In this document: positions 29,879-39,662 of the stretch, one piece after another
Layout of the letters: every line of letters starts with the position of its first letter
Position numbering within the stretch: the stretch's first letter is position 1
Assembly: GCA_030433415.1 (NCBI GenBank)
Contig: JAUIMF010000005.1
Span: 28,302 to 92,301, forward strand
Direction of reading: 5' to 3'
DNA from: Gammaproteobacteria bacterium
Lineage (GTDB): Bacteria > Pseudomonadota > Gammaproteobacteria > Pseudomonadales > Halieaceae
Length of the DNA stretch: 64,000 nt
Position numbers and translations under genes: made by a program
Notes under the pieces: model-generated
What the model saw: the letters and a program-made list of their open reading frames with translations, nothing else
Database searches by the model: none
Told to the model about the DNA's origin: nothing

Positions 29879-30889
29879 TCACTTCCCCCATAGCCCACAA
29901 CAGGCTGACAAGGCCGAAATTCGCAGCAGATCCCCATTGGGGTTGGAGCCGCTGCGCTGCGCTGCGCGCAGACGATGGACCTCATCCAGGGCGGCCAGAC
30001 CCTGTCGCCCGCTCGCCGCGCGCAGTGCTGCCGCATCCATCGTACGCAATGCGCTCTGTAACCGGGCTTCGAGCAGATCAAGAAAACGCTCCGGATCCAC
30101 ACCGGCAGCGAGACGCGCGGTCTCCGCCAATTGATTCGGACCCGCCAGGCCGCCCTCGGTCAAGCGCGCGGCGATGTTCGCCAGAGCCTGGCCTGTGCCG
30201 TCGCGCGCCAACGCCAGGGCATCCAGTGGTTGGTCGTTACAAAGCGCCAGCAGAGATTCAGCGCCAGGATCAGCCTTCGTCTCAGGGTTATCCCGCAGGG
30301 CTGTGTTCAGCCACTGTATCGCCTCGGTTTTTGTGGGCGCGCCGAGCGACCACCGCTGACACCGCGCGCGAATCGTAGCCGGCAGGGCATGACCCGCCGT
30401 GCTCAGCATCAGAATGTGGGTTCCCGGCGAGGGCTCCTCAAGGCATTTGAGAAAAGCATTGAACGCCGCCGTCGTCATGGCGTTTGCCGGATAGACCAAC
30501 AGTACCTTTCGCTGGCCCCGCGTGGCGGAGCCGTGGACAAAATCGATTGCCCCACGCACGGCATCGATACCAATGGCCCGACCTTTTTCTTCAGGCAGCA
30601 GTTGCCGCAAATCTCCGTGGGCTCCACTGGCCGTGTGCAGGCAGTTACGGCATTCACCGCAATTACCCACCTCCGAAGGCGTCTCGCACAGCAGGTAACG
30701 CGCCAGGGCAATACCAAAGTCCAGGCGCCCCGTACCGTTCTTCGCCTCAAGCAACAGACCGTGGGGCAGACGCTCGGCCGGTGCCATGGCCACCAGTTCA
30801 GTCCACGGGCGCATTTGCCACGGCAATGGGCGCGACATGGGCGCCAATACTTCAGGCGCGCCTGTATCCTGGCGCTCGCGAGCACTCAC
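29879..30889 (-). CDS. holB: DNA polymerase III subunit delta prime
   Basis: Clamp-loader subunit of the replicative polymerase. The 336 residues show a RuvB/AAA-like fold with a zinc module (cysteines in NCGECRNCLH, about residue 75-85) and the SRC-like motif in TIRARCQRW. As usual for delta prime, the P-loop is degenerate (LEAKNGTGR). It overlaps tmk by 4 nt. The order tmk-holB-pilZ is as in Pseudomonas. Confidence 0.93.
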   Translation of the reverse strand: MSARERQDTGAPEVLAPMSRPLPWQMRPWTELVAMAPAERLPHGLLLEAKNGTGRLDFGIALARYLLCETPSEVGNCGECRNCLHTASGAHGDLRQLLPEEKGRAIGIDAVRGAIDFVHGSATRGQRKVLLVYPANAMTTAAFNAFLKCLEEPSPGTHILMLSTAGHALPATIRARCQRWSLGAPTKTEAIQWLNTALRDNPETKADPGAESLLALCNDQPLDALALARDGTGQALANIAARLTEGGLAGPNQLAETARLAAGVDPERFLDLLEARLQSALRTMDAAALRAASGRQGLAALDEVHRLRAAQRSGSNPNGDLLRISALSACCGLWGK

Positions 30890-31539
30890 GAGTCGTCCTC
30901 CAGTACCGATGGGCAGGCGATCAGTTCCTTCACGACGCCACGTATCGCCTGTTGCACCTCTGCGAGGGGCTTGGAGGCGTCAATGACGTAATAACGCCCC
31001 CCACCCCGCGCCGCTCGCTCAAGATAGCTCTCGCGCACGCGCGCAAAAAATTCCAGGTCCTCCTGCTCAAAGCGATCCAGGGCACCCCGCCCTCGTGCCC
31101 GGTCCATGCCAATCTCTACCGGTACGTCCATGAGAATCGTGACATCGGGGCGTAGCTCTCCCTGTACCATCGATTCGAGCGCGGCCACAGGGGCGGTTCC
31201 GAGTTGCCTGCCTGCACCCTGGTACGCAAAGGACGCATCGGTGAAGCGGTCACAGAGAACCCAGCGACCCTCATGCAGCGCCGGCAGGATACGTTCGTGC
31301 AAATGCTGCGCGCGGGCGGCAAAGATCATCAGCAGCTCGGCCATTGGCGCCACGGCTTCCGTTGACGGCTCCAGCAGGCAGCGTCGCAGGCTTTCGCCAA
31401 GCGCTGTGCCCCCCGGCTCACGCGTGCTGAGCAGATCAACGCCCGCCTCGCGAAGCGCTGCTTCGATGGACGCCATGGCAGTGGTTTTACCCGCGCCCTC
31501 CCCGCCTTCGAGGGTGATAAACAGGCCGCGCTGACTCAT
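30886..31539 (-). CDS. tmk: thymidylate kinase
   Basis: Phosphorylates dTMP to dTDP for DNA synthesis. The 217-residue protein has P-loop GGEGAGKT (12-19), the TREPGGT substrate loop and the DRFTDASFAYQG motif. A LID region rich in Arg follows (DRARGRGALDRFEQED). It overlaps mltG and holB by 4 nt each (ATGA type), indicating a tightly coupled operon. Confidence 0.96.
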   Translation of the reverse strand: MSQRGLFITLEGGEGAGKTTAMASIEAALREAGVDLLSTREPGGTALGESLRRCLLEPSTEAVAPMAELLMIFAARAQHLHERILPALHEGRWVLCDRFTDASFAYQGAGRQLGTAPVAALESMVQGELRPDVTILMDVPVEIGMDRARGRGALDRFEQEDLEFFARVRESYLERAARGGGRYYVIDASKPLAEVQQAIRGVVKELIACPSVLEDDS

Positions 31540-32561
31540 GGACTTGGCGACGACCGGTAGTCGGCTCTGCGTTGGCGTTGATAGCGATTCACGGCTGCCT
31601 CGTGTTCATCCAGCGTCGCACTAAATTCATGGCTGCCATCCCCCCTGGCGACGAAATACAGGCTGTCACCGGACTCCGGCTGCACCGCGGCCAGCAGCGC
31701 AGCGCGCCCCGGCAGGGCGATGGGACCAGGTGGCAGCCCGTGATGGCGATAGCTGTTGTAGGGATTACTGTCATCCTTGAGGTGCTTGCGTTTCAGGTCG
31801 CCATCAAAGTCTACACCCAGGCCATAGATTACCGTGGGATCGGTCTGTAGTCGCATGCCCTTCTCAAGGCGGCGAACAAAAACGCCACCAATCTGCCCGC
31901 GCTCATGGGCAACACCGGTCTCCTTTTCGATGATCGACGCGAGCACCAGGGCTTCGTAGGGCGAGTTAAGCGGCAGACCTTCGTGCCGCGCGGCCCAGGC
32001 CTCGCCGAGCTCGTGAATCATCAGGCGATGGGCCTCGCGCAGTACCTGCAGGTCCGTATCACCGCGCTCATACTGATAGGTCTCGGGAAGAAAAAAGCCT
32101 TCTGCCACCGCCGCCGGCGCGACCATCGCCAGCAGACGGGGATCATCAGGCCCCGCAAGCGTCGCTTTGAGTCCCTCGGACTCCCAGAGAATCTTCAGGG
32201 CGTCCGACAGGCGAATACCCTCGGGCAACGTGACGAGATAACGCACCGTCGCGCCACTCTGCAGCAGCGCCAGCAGCGCACGGGGGCTGGTGCCCACTTC
32301 AACATGGTACTCCCCTTCGCCGATACGCTGATCCGCCTCGGTCAGGCGTGCGATCAGGTTGAGCAGGCGGCGGTGCTGCAGCACGCCGTCGCGCGCGAGA
32401 TTCCGGGTCAGCACACCGAGGCCCTGTCCGGGTTTGACCAGCAGCGTTAACCCTTCGTCCGGCAGGTCGAGCGGCGCGTTCCACCATTGGCGCAGATAGA
32501 GCCCGGATGCGATCACGAGCCCGAGCGCCAGCACCAGTCCGAGAATCAGTCCGCGACCCAC
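31536..32561 (-). CDS. mltG: endolytic murein transglycosylase MltG (YceG-like)
   Basis: Inner-membrane enzyme that cleaves nascent glycan strands and sets their length. The 341 residues begin with one transmembrane helix (about 4-24), then LysM-like and YceG catalytic domains. The catalytic Glu lies in SIIEKETGV (about residue 214), and SPYNSYRHHGLPPGPI-type sequence (here NPYNSYRHHGLPPGPI) is the family hallmark. It overlaps pabC by 16 nt and tmk by 4 nt. Confidence 0.95.
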   Translation of the reverse strand: MGRGLILGLVLALGLVIASGLYLRQWWNAPLDLPDEGLTLLVKPGQGLGVLTRNLARDGVLQHRRLLNLIARLTEADQRIGEGEYHVEVGTSPRALLALLQSGATVRYLVTLPEGIRLSDALKILWESEGLKATLAGPDDPRLLAMVAPAAVAEGFFLPETYQYERGDTDLQVLREAHRLMIHELGEAWAARHEGLPLNSPYEALVLASIIEKETGVAHERGQIGGVFVRRLEKGMRLQTDPTVIYGLGVDFDGDLKRKHLKDDSNPYNSYRHHGLPPGPIALPGRAALLAAVQPESGDSLYFVARGDGSHEFSATLDEHEAAVNRYQRQRRADYRSSPSP

Positions 32562-33376
32562 GAATTCAACTCCTGAAAGTAGCTGTGCTGTAGACGCACC
32601 GCCAGGGAATCGACAGTGACAGCTTCGCCGTCGATCGTCTTTGCGATCGCGAGGCCCAGTACTGCATTACTGACCATGACCGCGCGTGCCCCGCGCAGCA
32701 TCGCTCTGCTCACGGGAGCTTCACGCACCGGCAGGTTCAGGCGCGGCGCGAGCTGCTCCATCACCACCCGACGCCGTGTACCGGCAATACCGCGCTCATC
32801 GCAAGCCGGTGTTACCAGCCCCTCGTCGGTGAGCACCAGCAGGTTGGCTCTGCCAGCACACTGAAACCCCTGGCGGCCATCGCCGACGAGCACATCATCC
32901 ACAGACTGCTCAGCGGCCTCGCGCGCGGCGAGTACCTGCTCGAGACGATTACAGTGCTTGATTCCCGCCAGAAGCGGCTGGGAGCCGAGGTCCATGGTGG
33001 AGAGCCCCAGATCCAAATGGGATGATGGTTGAAGCCTTAATGCGTCCAGAGGCGCCAGCCGCGCACGCACCGTCACGTCTTCAGTGCCGTCGGGACCATA
33101 GCCTCTGGCGCCGCAACCACGACTGAGCGTGAGCCGAAGAATGTGTCGCCCCTCGGCGGGAATCGCCTGCTGAAAGTAGTGGCGCAGACGGTCATCGCTC
33201 GCGCCCATGAACAGACGTTCGCTACCCAGTTGCATACGTTCTACGTGGTAGTCGAGCCACGGCACGACGCCGTCGAGGCAGAGCATGGTCTCGAACAGAG
33301 CGTCGCCATACAGAAAGCCGCGGTCGGCGGCGGCGACTTCCGCAGCAAAAATATCGCCGCCCTCACCGGCCCTCAC
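32546..33376 (-). CDS. pabC: aminodeoxychorismate lyase
   Basis: PLP-dependent lyase making 4-aminobenzoate for folate. The 276 residues belong to the class IV aminotransferase fold: DRGFLYGDALFETM at the start, the PLP lysine in AGIKHCNRLEQ (about 139), and a C-terminal cofactor-binding segment (VMVSNAVLGL). It starts with GTG five bases after the fabF stop, which indicates coupling. The order fabF-pabC-mltG matches E. coli. Confidence 0.92.
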   Translation of the reverse strand: MRAGEGGDIFAAEVAAADRGFLYGDALFETMLCLDGVVPWLDYHVERMQLGSERLFMGASDDRLRHYFQQAIPAEGRHILRLTLSRGCGARGYGPDGTEDVTVRARLAPLDALRLQPSSHLDLGLSTMDLGSQPLLAGIKHCNRLEQVLAAREAAEQSVDDVLVGDGRQGFQCAGRANLLVLTDEGLVTPACDERGIAGTRRRVVMEQLAPRLNLPVREAPVSRAMLRGARAVMVSNAVLGLAIAKTIDGEAVTVDSLAVRLQHSYFQELNSWVAD

Positions 33377-33381
33377 GACCG

Positions 33382-34620
33382 TCAGACGCGACCGAAGATC
33401 AGCGAGCCGTTGGTACCGCCAAACCCGAAGGAATTTGACAGCGTGTGAGTGATCGCCATTTCGCGCGCCGTGTGGGGTACATAATCGAGCACGCAGCCCT
33501 CGTCGGGGTTGTCGAGATTGATCGTGGGCGGCGCAACCTGATCGCGAATGGCCAGAATACTGAACACAGCCTCGACCGCACCGGCGGCACCGAGCAGATG
33601 TCCGATCATGGACTTGGTGGAGCTTACAGCCACTTGCTGAGACGCGCTGCCAAAAACCTTCTCGACGGCACGGCTCTCGGCAACATCACCCGCAGGGGTA
33701 GACGTTCCATGAGCATTGACATATTCGATAGCCGCCGGATCGACGCCGGCATCGTCTATCGCGTTCTGCATCGCATCAGCCGCACCGCGTCCATCCTCGG
33801 GTGGCAGCGTCATGTGGTAGGCATCGCCACTCATGCCAAAACCACAGACTTCTGCGTAGATCGTGGCACCACGCTGGCGCGCCGCTTCGTATTCTTCGAG
33901 GAAGATCACGCCGGCACCATCGCCGAGCACAAAGCCATCGCGATCCCGGTCCCAGGGCCGCGATGCTGCGGTGGGATCATCGTTGCGCGTTGATAGTGCC
34001 CGCGCAGCGGCGAAGCCACCCAGCCCCACCGGTGTGGTCGCCATCTCGGCGCCACCGGCCAGCATGGCGTCGGCATCGCCCTGGGCAATCAGCCGTGCCG
34101 CAAGGCCAATATTGTGGGTGCCTGTGGTGCAGGCAGTGACGACTGCGAGATTCGGCCCACGCATACCGTAGCGTACGGACAGATTCCCCGAAATCATGTT
34201 GATGATGGACCCGGGTACAAAGAAGGGTGAGATGCGCCGGGGACCGGGGCCATTGACGATCTCGGTATTTTTTTCGATCTGGCCGATGCCACCGATGCCG
34301 GAGCCAATGGCGCAACCCACCCGGCGGGCATTCGCTTCGGTGACCTCAAAGCCCGAATCGTCCAGGGCCTGAATACCTGCCGCCATGCCGTACTGCACGA
34401 AGCTGTCCATCTTGCGGGCATCCTTCGTGGCGAGATACGGCGTGATATCAAAATCGCGAACGCTGGCGCTAAAGCGCGTTGTGTAGGCTTCGGTGTCAAA
34501 AGCCTCGATGGGCGCGGCGCCGCTCTTGCCGGCAAGCATGGCGGCCCAACTATCATCCACATTATGACCAACGGGGGTAACCAGCCCCAATCCCGTGACA
34601 ACTACCCGTCTTCCTTTCAC
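33382..34620 (-). CDS. fabF: beta-ketoacyl-ACP synthase II
   Basis: Elongating condensing enzyme of type II fatty acid synthesis. The 412 residues have the Cys-His-His triad: Cys in [12 protein letters not shown] (about 163), His in [11 protein letters not shown] (about 303), and His in [10 protein letters not shown] (about 340). The C-terminus [14 protein letters not shown] is typical. A terminator-like hairpin separates it from acpP. Confidence 0.97.
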   Translation of the reverse strand: MKGRRVVVTGLGLVTPVGHNVDDSWAAMLAGKSGAAPIEAFDTEAYTTRFSASVRDFDITPYLATKDARKMDSFVQYGMAAGIQALDDSGFEVTEANARRVGCAIGSGIGGIGQIEKNTEIVNGPGPRRISPFFVPGSIINMISGNLSVRYGMRGPNLAVVTACTTGTHNIGLAARLIAQGDADAMLAGGAEMATTPVGLGGFAAARALSTRNDDPTAASRPWDRDRDGFVLGDGAGVIFLEEYEAARQRGATIYAEVCGFGMSGDAYHMTLPPEDGRGAADAMQNAIDDAGVDPAAIEYVNAHGTSTPAGDVAESRAVEKVFGSASQQVAVSSTKSMIGHLLGAAGAVEAVFSILAIRDQVAPPTINLDNPDEGCVLDYVPHTAREMAITHTLSNSFGFGGTNGSLIFGRV

Positions 34621-34697
34621 CGCGATTCTCCCTTGCTGGTCCCCGGCCGTTTAATTCCGGAGAGACACCCGCGTTGAGCACCATAAACGCTCAGCGC

Positions 34698-34741
34698 AAA
34701 AACACGGAAGCCGCGCTCCCCGCAAGGTCAGCACGGCTTCC
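34698..34741 (-). terminator. attenuating terminator between acpP and fabF
   Basis: On the minus strand GGAAGCCG and CGGCTTCC form an 8-bp stem with a 20-nt loop, then GTG and five T. It would end most acpP transcripts while letting some read into fabF, fitting the high demand for ACP. Confidence 0.6.
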
Positions 34742-34782
34742 ATTCCCTCTGGTCCAATGCGCCCGAGAGCGCAGGCATGGAC

Positions 34783-35019
34783 TCAGGCGAGATGCTCGTT
34801 GATGTAATCGATCGCCAGTTTGACGGTCGTGATCTTTTCCGCTTCCTCATCAGGAATTTCCGTCTCGAATTCTTCTTCGAGTGCCATAACAAGCTCTACC
34901 GTGTCCAGAGAGTCCGCGCCAAGGTCTTCAACAAACGAGGCCTCGGTCTGTACTTCTTCTTCTTTGACGCCGAGCTGTTCAGCGACGATTTTTTTTACGC
35001 GTTCTTCAATGCTGCTCAT
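34783..35019 (-). CDS. acpP: acyl carrier protein
   Basis: A 78-residue acidic four-helix protein. Ser37 in [12 protein letters not shown] is the 4'-phosphopantetheine site. It lies between fabG and fabF as in E. coli. AGGAA precedes the ATG. It is probably also transcribed as a short abundant message ending at the hairpin 42 nt downstream. Confidence 0.99.
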   Translation of the reverse strand: MSSIEERVKKIVAEQLGVKEEEVQTEASFVEDLGADSLDTVELVMALEEEFETEIPDEEAEKITTVKLAIDYINEHLA

Positions 35020-35123
35020 GATTCCTGAATTCTCCTGAAAAGGGAAAGCCTTACTGCCAATACGCTCGGCCCGGAGCGAAGTTTACCGATTTTTTGCGCA
35101 TCGGCATACCTCCGAAGCGAGGG

Positions 35124-35873
35124 TCAGGCCATATACATTCCACCGTTGATGTGGACGGTTTCGCCGGTGATATATCCGGCACCTTCACTACACAGGAACG
35201 TCACCAGCGCGCCGATTTCATCGGCCTCACCAAGACGTCCCAGGGGAATTTGCGCGAGCATGGTATCTCGCTGATCGTCGGTCAGGGCGCGGGTCATATC
35301 CGTATCGATGAATCCCGGTGCGACTGCATTGACGGTGATGTTGCGCGCACCGATCTCACGGGCAAGGGCGCGGGTGAAGCCAGCGGCGCCGGCCTTGGTC
35401 GCGGCGTAGTTGCTCTGCCCTGCGTTACCCATGGCACCCACAACCGAGGTGATGTTCACAATCCGCCCCCAACGCGCTTTGGTCATGCCCCGCAGCACGG
35501 CTTTGCTGGTGCGGTAGATGGCGTTGAGGTTCGTGTCCATCACATCCTGCCACTCGTCTTCTTTCATACGCATCAGGATGTTGTCGCGGGTAATGCCTGC
35601 GTTGTTCACCAGGATCAAGGGTGCGCCAAAGCGTTCCGTGATGGCGCCCAGCACTTCGTTGACGCTGTCGCTGTCGGCGACATTCAGGCGCATACCTGCG
35701 CCACCACTCGCAGCAAGACGCTCATCGATGGCGGCGGCACCACCGTCGCTGGTCGCGGTTCCGATAACTGTATGGCCGGCTGCGGCAAGACCTGCTGCGA
35801 TCGCCTGGCCGATGCCGCGGCTCGCTCCGGTCACCAGGGCGACGCGGGCCTGTGGGGCGCTGTTTTCACTCAT
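35124..35873 (-). CDS. fabG: 3-oxoacyl-ACP reductase
   Basis: NADPH-dependent reductase of fatty acid elongation. It is a 249-residue short-chain dehydrogenase with TGASRGIG (nucleotide-binding Gly motif), NNAG, and the catalytic Ser...Tyr-x-x-x-Lys (SNYAATKAG, about residue 150). The C-terminus GGMYMA is typical of FabG. It lies 21 nt after fabD. Confidence 0.96.
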   Translation of the reverse strand: MSENSAPQARVALVTGASRGIGQAIAAGLAAAGHTVIGTATSDGGAAAIDERLAASGGAGMRLNVADSDSVNEVLGAITERFGAPLILVNNAGITRDNILMRMKEDEWQDVMDTNLNAIYRTSKAVLRGMTKARWGRIVNITSVVGAMGNAGQSNYAATKAGAAGFTRALAREIGARNITVNAVAPGFIDTDMTRALTDDQRDTMLAQIPLGRLGEADEIGALVTFLCSEGAGYITGETVHINGGMYMA

Positions 35874-35894
35874 GGACTGTTCTCCTCAACGCGC

Positions 35895-36833
35895 TCAGGC
35901 GACAGCGGCTGCGCGCAGGTCGTCGGGTTGCTCCAGGTAGGCGCAGCCCAAGGACCGATCCATGCGCTTGAGCAAACCACCGAGCACCTTGCCGGCTCCG
36001 CATTCAACAAACTGGCTGGCGCCCGCGTCGCGCAGTGCGCCGACGCAGTCCGTCCATAGTACGGGCGCTGCAATCTGTTTCACCAGCAGCGCGCGAATCT
36101 CGGCCACGTCACTTTCGGTGCGGGCATTGACGTTATGCACAACGGGGATTGCCGGAGCCTGCATGTCGATACCATCGAGCACCTCCGACAGGCGCTCACC
36201 CGCCGGTGTCATCAGAGACGTATGGAAAGGCGCGCTCACGGGTAACGGCATCACGCGTTTGGCACCTGCCTCTTTGAGCGCTTCTTCGGCGGCTTCAACG
36301 GCGCCCGCGTGTCCTGCGACTACCACCTGACCGGGTGAATTGAAGTTGACAGCCTGCAAGACTTCGCTGCGCTGCGCCGCTACGCGATCGCAGGTAGCGA
36401 CGACGTCTTCATCAGACAAACCGATCACCGCAGCCATGGCGCCCTCGCCTACGGGCACGGCGGTTTGCATAAAACGGCCGCGCTCACGCACCAGGCACAC
36501 CGCATCGGCGAGAGAGAATACGCCGGCGCAGCACAGGGCAGAGAACTCACCGAGACTATGTCCCGCCAGCGCAGACGGCATCGCGCCACCGGCCGACAGC
36601 CAGGCACGCCAAAGCGCAACGGACGCGGTCAACAGCGCCGGCTGCGTATACTCGGTAAGATTGAGCGTGTCCGCCTCGCCGGCAGACACCAGCGCCCATA
36701 GGTCGTAGCCCAGTGCCTCAGAGGCTTCGCTGAAGGCTTCTCTGACATCAGCAAAGGCTTCATGAGCATCGGCAAGCATACCGATCCGCTGACTGCCCTG
36801 CCCCGGAAAAAGAAACGCCAGGTCCTGTTGCAC
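35895..36833 (-). CDS. fabD: malonyl-CoA:ACP transacylase
   Basis: Loads malonyl groups onto ACP. The 312 residues include the start FLFPGQGSQRIGM, the nucleophile Ser in GHSLGEFSAL (about 92), and the His in APFHTSLM (about 200). The gene directly upstream is rpmF. The usual plsX (and fabH) between them are absent, leaving an 80-bp gap that holds two short GC-rich inverted repeats. Confidence 0.96.
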   Translation of the reverse strand: MQQDLAFLFPGQGSQRIGMLADAHEAFADVREAFSEASEALGYDLWALVSAGEADTLNLTEYTQPALLTASVALWRAWLSAGGAMPSALAGHSLGEFSALCCAGVFSLADAVCLVRERGRFMQTAVPVGEGAMAAVIGLSDEDVVATCDRVAAQRSEVLQAVNFNSPGQVVVAGHAGAVEAAEEALKEAGAKRVMPLPVSAPFHTSLMTPAGERLSEVLDGIDMQAPAIPVVHNVNARTESDVAEIRALLVKQIAAPVLWTDCVGALRDAGASQFVECGAGKVLGGLLKRMDRSLGCAYLEQPDDLRAAAVA

Positions 36834-36913
36834 CGCTATCCCCCGATCTCAAGTGCTGAAGCACGCGCCATCAGGCGCGCAGGTTGCCGCCCCAAAAGGC
36901 GGCGCGGGACGGA

Positions 36914-37093
36914 TCAATCGTCCTGGGTCTCAACCACTTTGCGTCCGCGGTAGAAACCGTCAGCGGACACATGGTGGCGACGATGCTTCTCGCCCGTCGT
37001 AGCGTCTACCGACAGCGTGGGGCCGCCGAGGGAATCGTGGGACCGACGCATGCCGCGACGGGACCGGGTTTTCTTGTTCTGCTGAACAGCCAT
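36914..37093 (-). CDS. rpmF: 50S ribosomal protein L32
   Basis: Too short to be listed with the larger genes; I translated it by hand from the ATG at 37091-37093. It has 59 residues, starting [20 protein letters not shown] and ending VVETQDD. It matches L32 of the zinc-free type (no CxxC pairs). It starts 3 nt after yceD, the usual yceD-rpmF pair. Confidence 0.97.
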   Translation of the reverse strand: MAVQQNKKTRSRRGMRRSHDSLGGPTLSVDATTGEKHRRHHVSADGFYRGRKVVETQDD

Positions 37094-37096
37094 GCT

Positions 37097-37636
37097 TTAC
37101 TTCTCCTTGTTGTCGTCACTGCGCTCGAGCAGTGTCGCTAACACACTAAAAGGACTGTCCGCGGATTCCGCGGCAGTCCCTGTTTCAATTTCTGACCCGG
37201 TCCCTGGGGACAGCGGAGCCTCACAGTTGTCGTGGTACGCCACGACCGGTATCGCCAGTGCCAGTTCTTCGGCAGCCATCTCCCACAGATCCACTTCTTC
37301 TATAGCGATCCAGGGCTCGTAGTCTGCAGGCAGCGCCCGCGCCTGTTCATCACCGGGAACCAGACCCAACACACTGCGACTGTTTATCGCGTGTTTCAGC
37401 GGACCCAGGCAGCGCTGGCAGACCAGCACCACCGACGCATCCAGACTGACCTCGGCTACGGACCTGTCCTCGTCGTCCCTGCCGAAGCGAATGGCGACGT
37501 TGACGCGGGTTTTATCCGGGTCCAGCAGTGACGCCAGACGCGGTATCTGCTCGCCACTCAACACGCCTGAATAGTGAGCGCCATGCGTCACCGCCTTGCG
37601 GAGATTGACGCACTGCGGAAGGGGGCTGGCCGACAT
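37097..37636 (-). CDS. yceD: YceD (DUF177) family protein
   Basis: A 179-residue cytosolic protein of the YceD family, implicated in 23S rRNA accumulation and tied to L32 by conserved gene order. The family core is VLVCQRCLGPLKHAI (about 88-102) with the acidic IEEVDLWEMAAEELALAIPV segment (about 128-147). The stop lies 3 nt before rpmF. It is divergent from maf. Confidence 0.92.
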   Translation of the reverse strand: MSASPLPQCVNLRKAVTHGAHYSGVLSGEQIPRLASLLDPDKTRVNVAIRFGRDDEDRSVAEVSLDASVVLVCQRCLGPLKHAINSRSVLGLVPGDEQARALPADYEPWIAIEEVDLWEMAAEELALAIPVVAYHDNCEAPLSPGTGSEIETGTAAESADSPFSVLATLLERSDDNKEK

Positions 37637-37715
37637 GGCGGCGCACTATAGTCATCGACCCCCACCTTGTCAAAAAAATCTTTACAATCCCGAGCGTTAG
37701 GACAAGCATGGCCGA

Positions 37716-38318
37716 ATGATGGATTCCAGCCCTCCCAAACTCATTCTGGCCTCGACCTCGCCTTATCGCCGGCGCCTGCTAGAGCGCCTGCAACTCCCCT
37801 TTTCGTGCCTGCCTCCCGAGGTCGAAGAAACGCCCTTGAAAGACGAAAGCCCCGCCGCCCTGGCGCGTCGTCTTGCCTCGGAAAAAGCGCGGGCAGTGAG
37901 TCGGAGTTTTCCCACCGCATTGGTCATCGGCAGTGATCAGGTGGCGGCGCTGGATGGGAACAGCCTGGGCAAGCCCGGCACCAGCGCAAACGCCTGCGAG
38001 CAATTACGCGCCTGCAGCGGCCGTAGCGTGCATTTTCACACGGCGGTAAGCCTCGCTCGTGGGGGGCAGGAAGTGGAGTTGGCCTGCATTGATACGCAGG
38101 TGTCTTTTCGAAGCCTGACGGACGCCCAGATCGCCGACTACGTCGAGCGGGAACAGCCGCTGGACTGTGCCGGGAGTTTTCGCTGGGAGGCGCTCGGCAT
38201 TGCCCTGTTTACTTGCCTGAAGAGTACGGATCCGACGGCGCTAGAAGGCCTGCCACTGATCGAAACCGTTAACATGCTGAAACGACAGGGTATAACTATA
38301 TTAAATACAGTCAGTTAG
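37716..38318 (+). CDS. maf: Maf-like nucleoside triphosphate pyrophosphatase (YceF type)
   Basis: House-cleaning pyrophosphatase. The YceF subgroup prefers modified GTP such as 7-methyl-GTP. The 200 residues show LILASTSPYRRRLLE, the acidic EVEETPLKDESP, IGSDQVAALDG, and CAGSFRWEALGI segments. Two Met codons begin the frame (37716 and 37719); either may start it. It is convergent with rluC and their stops overlap by a few bases. It lies beside yceD as in E. coli. Confidence 0.92.
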   Translation: MMDSSPPKLILASTSPYRRRLLERLQLPFSCLPPEVEETPLKDESPAALARRLASEKARAVSRSFPTALVIGSDQVAALDGNSLGKPGTSANACEQLRACSGRSVHFHTAVSLARGGQEVELACIDTQVSFRSLTDAQIADYVEREQPLDCAGSFRWEALGIALFTCLKSTDPTALEGLPLIETVNMLKRQGITILNTVS

Positions 38319-39279
38319 AAGCTCTTTCGAGAATTCGAATTAATTCAGAATCCAGCGGTGCGTGCAGGTCGTAGACCTGATCGGCCAGCTTGAACCGCAG
38401 TCCTTCAGCATGAAGAAAGAGCCGTTTCAGGCCCAGTTCAGAAGTCAGGGCACGGGCGGCCTCATCTGCGTACTTGTCATCGCCAAGCAATGGATGCCCG
38501 GCGTGCATGGCGTGCACGCGTATCTGATGCGTGCGCCCGGTCAGGGGTTGCGCCTCGATCAGGGTGCAACCCGGGTAGGTGTTCCGCACAGCGAACGCCG
38601 TGCGAGAGGCCTTGCCATCCTTGTGCACACGCACGATTCGCTCGCCCGAGCGGCGCTCCACTCGCTGCAGCGGCGCCTCGACAAGCCGTTGGTGCCTGGG
38701 CCAGCGCCCTGCCACCAGGGCGACGTAGCGTTTTTCGACACCCTTCTCGCCTCGCAACAGGTCGTGCAGCGCCCGCAGCGCCGCAGGCTTGCGGGCGACG
38801 AGAATCAGGCCGGACGTATCGCGATCCAGACGGTGCACCAGTTCAAGAAACCGGTCCTGGGGTCGCATGCTGCGCAACGTCTCGATCAGACCGAACTGCA
38901 AACCACTGCCACCGTGCACCGCCAGGCCCGAGGGCTTGTTGATCACCAGCAACTGATCGTCCTCGTGGACGATGGAATCCTCAAGACGCGCCTGCCAGCC
39001 CGCTGGCGCCGTGCCTGCGGGCCGCGGCGCACCGGTGTTCAGTGGTGGCAGACGAACCTCATCGCCCAGTACCAGACGGTGCTGGGGCCGGACGCGACCA
39101 CCATTGACGCGGATCTCCCCTTTACGCATGGCTCGATAGATCCGGGTTTTGGGCACGTCGGGGCATTCGCGCAGCACAAAGTTGTCCAGGCGCTGACCGT
39201 CACCCCGTTCATCGACAGGCACCATTCGCACGCGGGAGCGGCGCGGCGGCGATTCGCTCTCTGGAGGGGATGAACCCAT
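38311..39279 (-). CDS. rluC: 23S rRNA pseudouridine synthase RluC
   Basis: Isomerises uridines in 23S rRNA (955/2504/2580 in E. coli numbering). The 322-residue form starts at the ATG 39277-39279 (MGSSPPESES), supported by AGGAAG 8 nt upstream. The frame is open to 39522, but that extension lies in the rne leader region and matches nothing. It has an S4-like RNA-binding domain (GQRLDNFVLRE...KGEIRVNGGR) and the RluA catalytic motif VHRLDRDTSGL (catalytic Asp). It is divergent from rne, the usual partner. Confidence 0.95.
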   Translation of the reverse strand: MGSSPPESESPPRRSRVRMVPVDERGDGQRLDNFVLRECPDVPKTRIYRAMRKGEIRVNGGRVRPQHRLVLGDEVRLPPLNTGAPRPAGTAPAGWQARLEDSIVHEDDQLLVINKPSGLAVHGGSGLQFGLIETLRSMRPQDRFLELVHRLDRDTSGLILVARKPAALRALHDLLRGEKGVEKRYVALVAGRWPRHQRLVEAPLQRVERRSGERIVRVHKDGKASRTAFAVRNTYPGCTLIEAQPLTGRTHQIRVHAMHAGHPLLGDDKYADEAARALTSELGLKRLFLHAEGLRFKLADQVYDLHAPLDSELIRILERASN

Positions 39280-39300
39280 GAAAAGTCTTCCTTCTTTTAT

Positions 39301-39329
39301 TTGAGCACAAACGCCGTTGCTGCTACTAT
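39301..39329 (+). promoter_or_regulatory. candidate sigma-70 promoter of rne
   Basis: TTGAGC (39301-39306), exact 17-bp spacer, TACTAT (39324-39329). Transcription would start near 39336, giving a leader of about 460 nt before rne. Confidence 0.65.
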
Positions 39330-39662
39330 CCCGCCCCGTCTGTCGGTGTTCGAGCATAATTAATGCACCGTCAACCCCGTGGCGGATGCGCACAATATCG
39401 CAACTGACCCGGGCAGACGAGCCAACGAGCCCCGACAGCAATACACGGTCCCGGTCACCACGGCGTGACGCGCCCCGAATAAGCGCGCCCCGAGGCAACC
39501 GTTGGACCCCCGACAGCAACAAAACCGCCTGACGCGCTCACACAGCGCCCCTCCCCCGGGCAAGACGAGAAAAGAGAATCGGGGTTGAAGGGAAGCGGAT
39601 GTTCCGTTTGAGACGAGTGGTCCGCCACATCGCCCCGAACGGGAGTGAACCAGAATGCATTG

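Noticed and set aside
39280..39522. N-terminal extension of RluC
   Set aside because: The family start and AGGAAG ribosome site are at 39279; the extension overlaps the rne promoter region.
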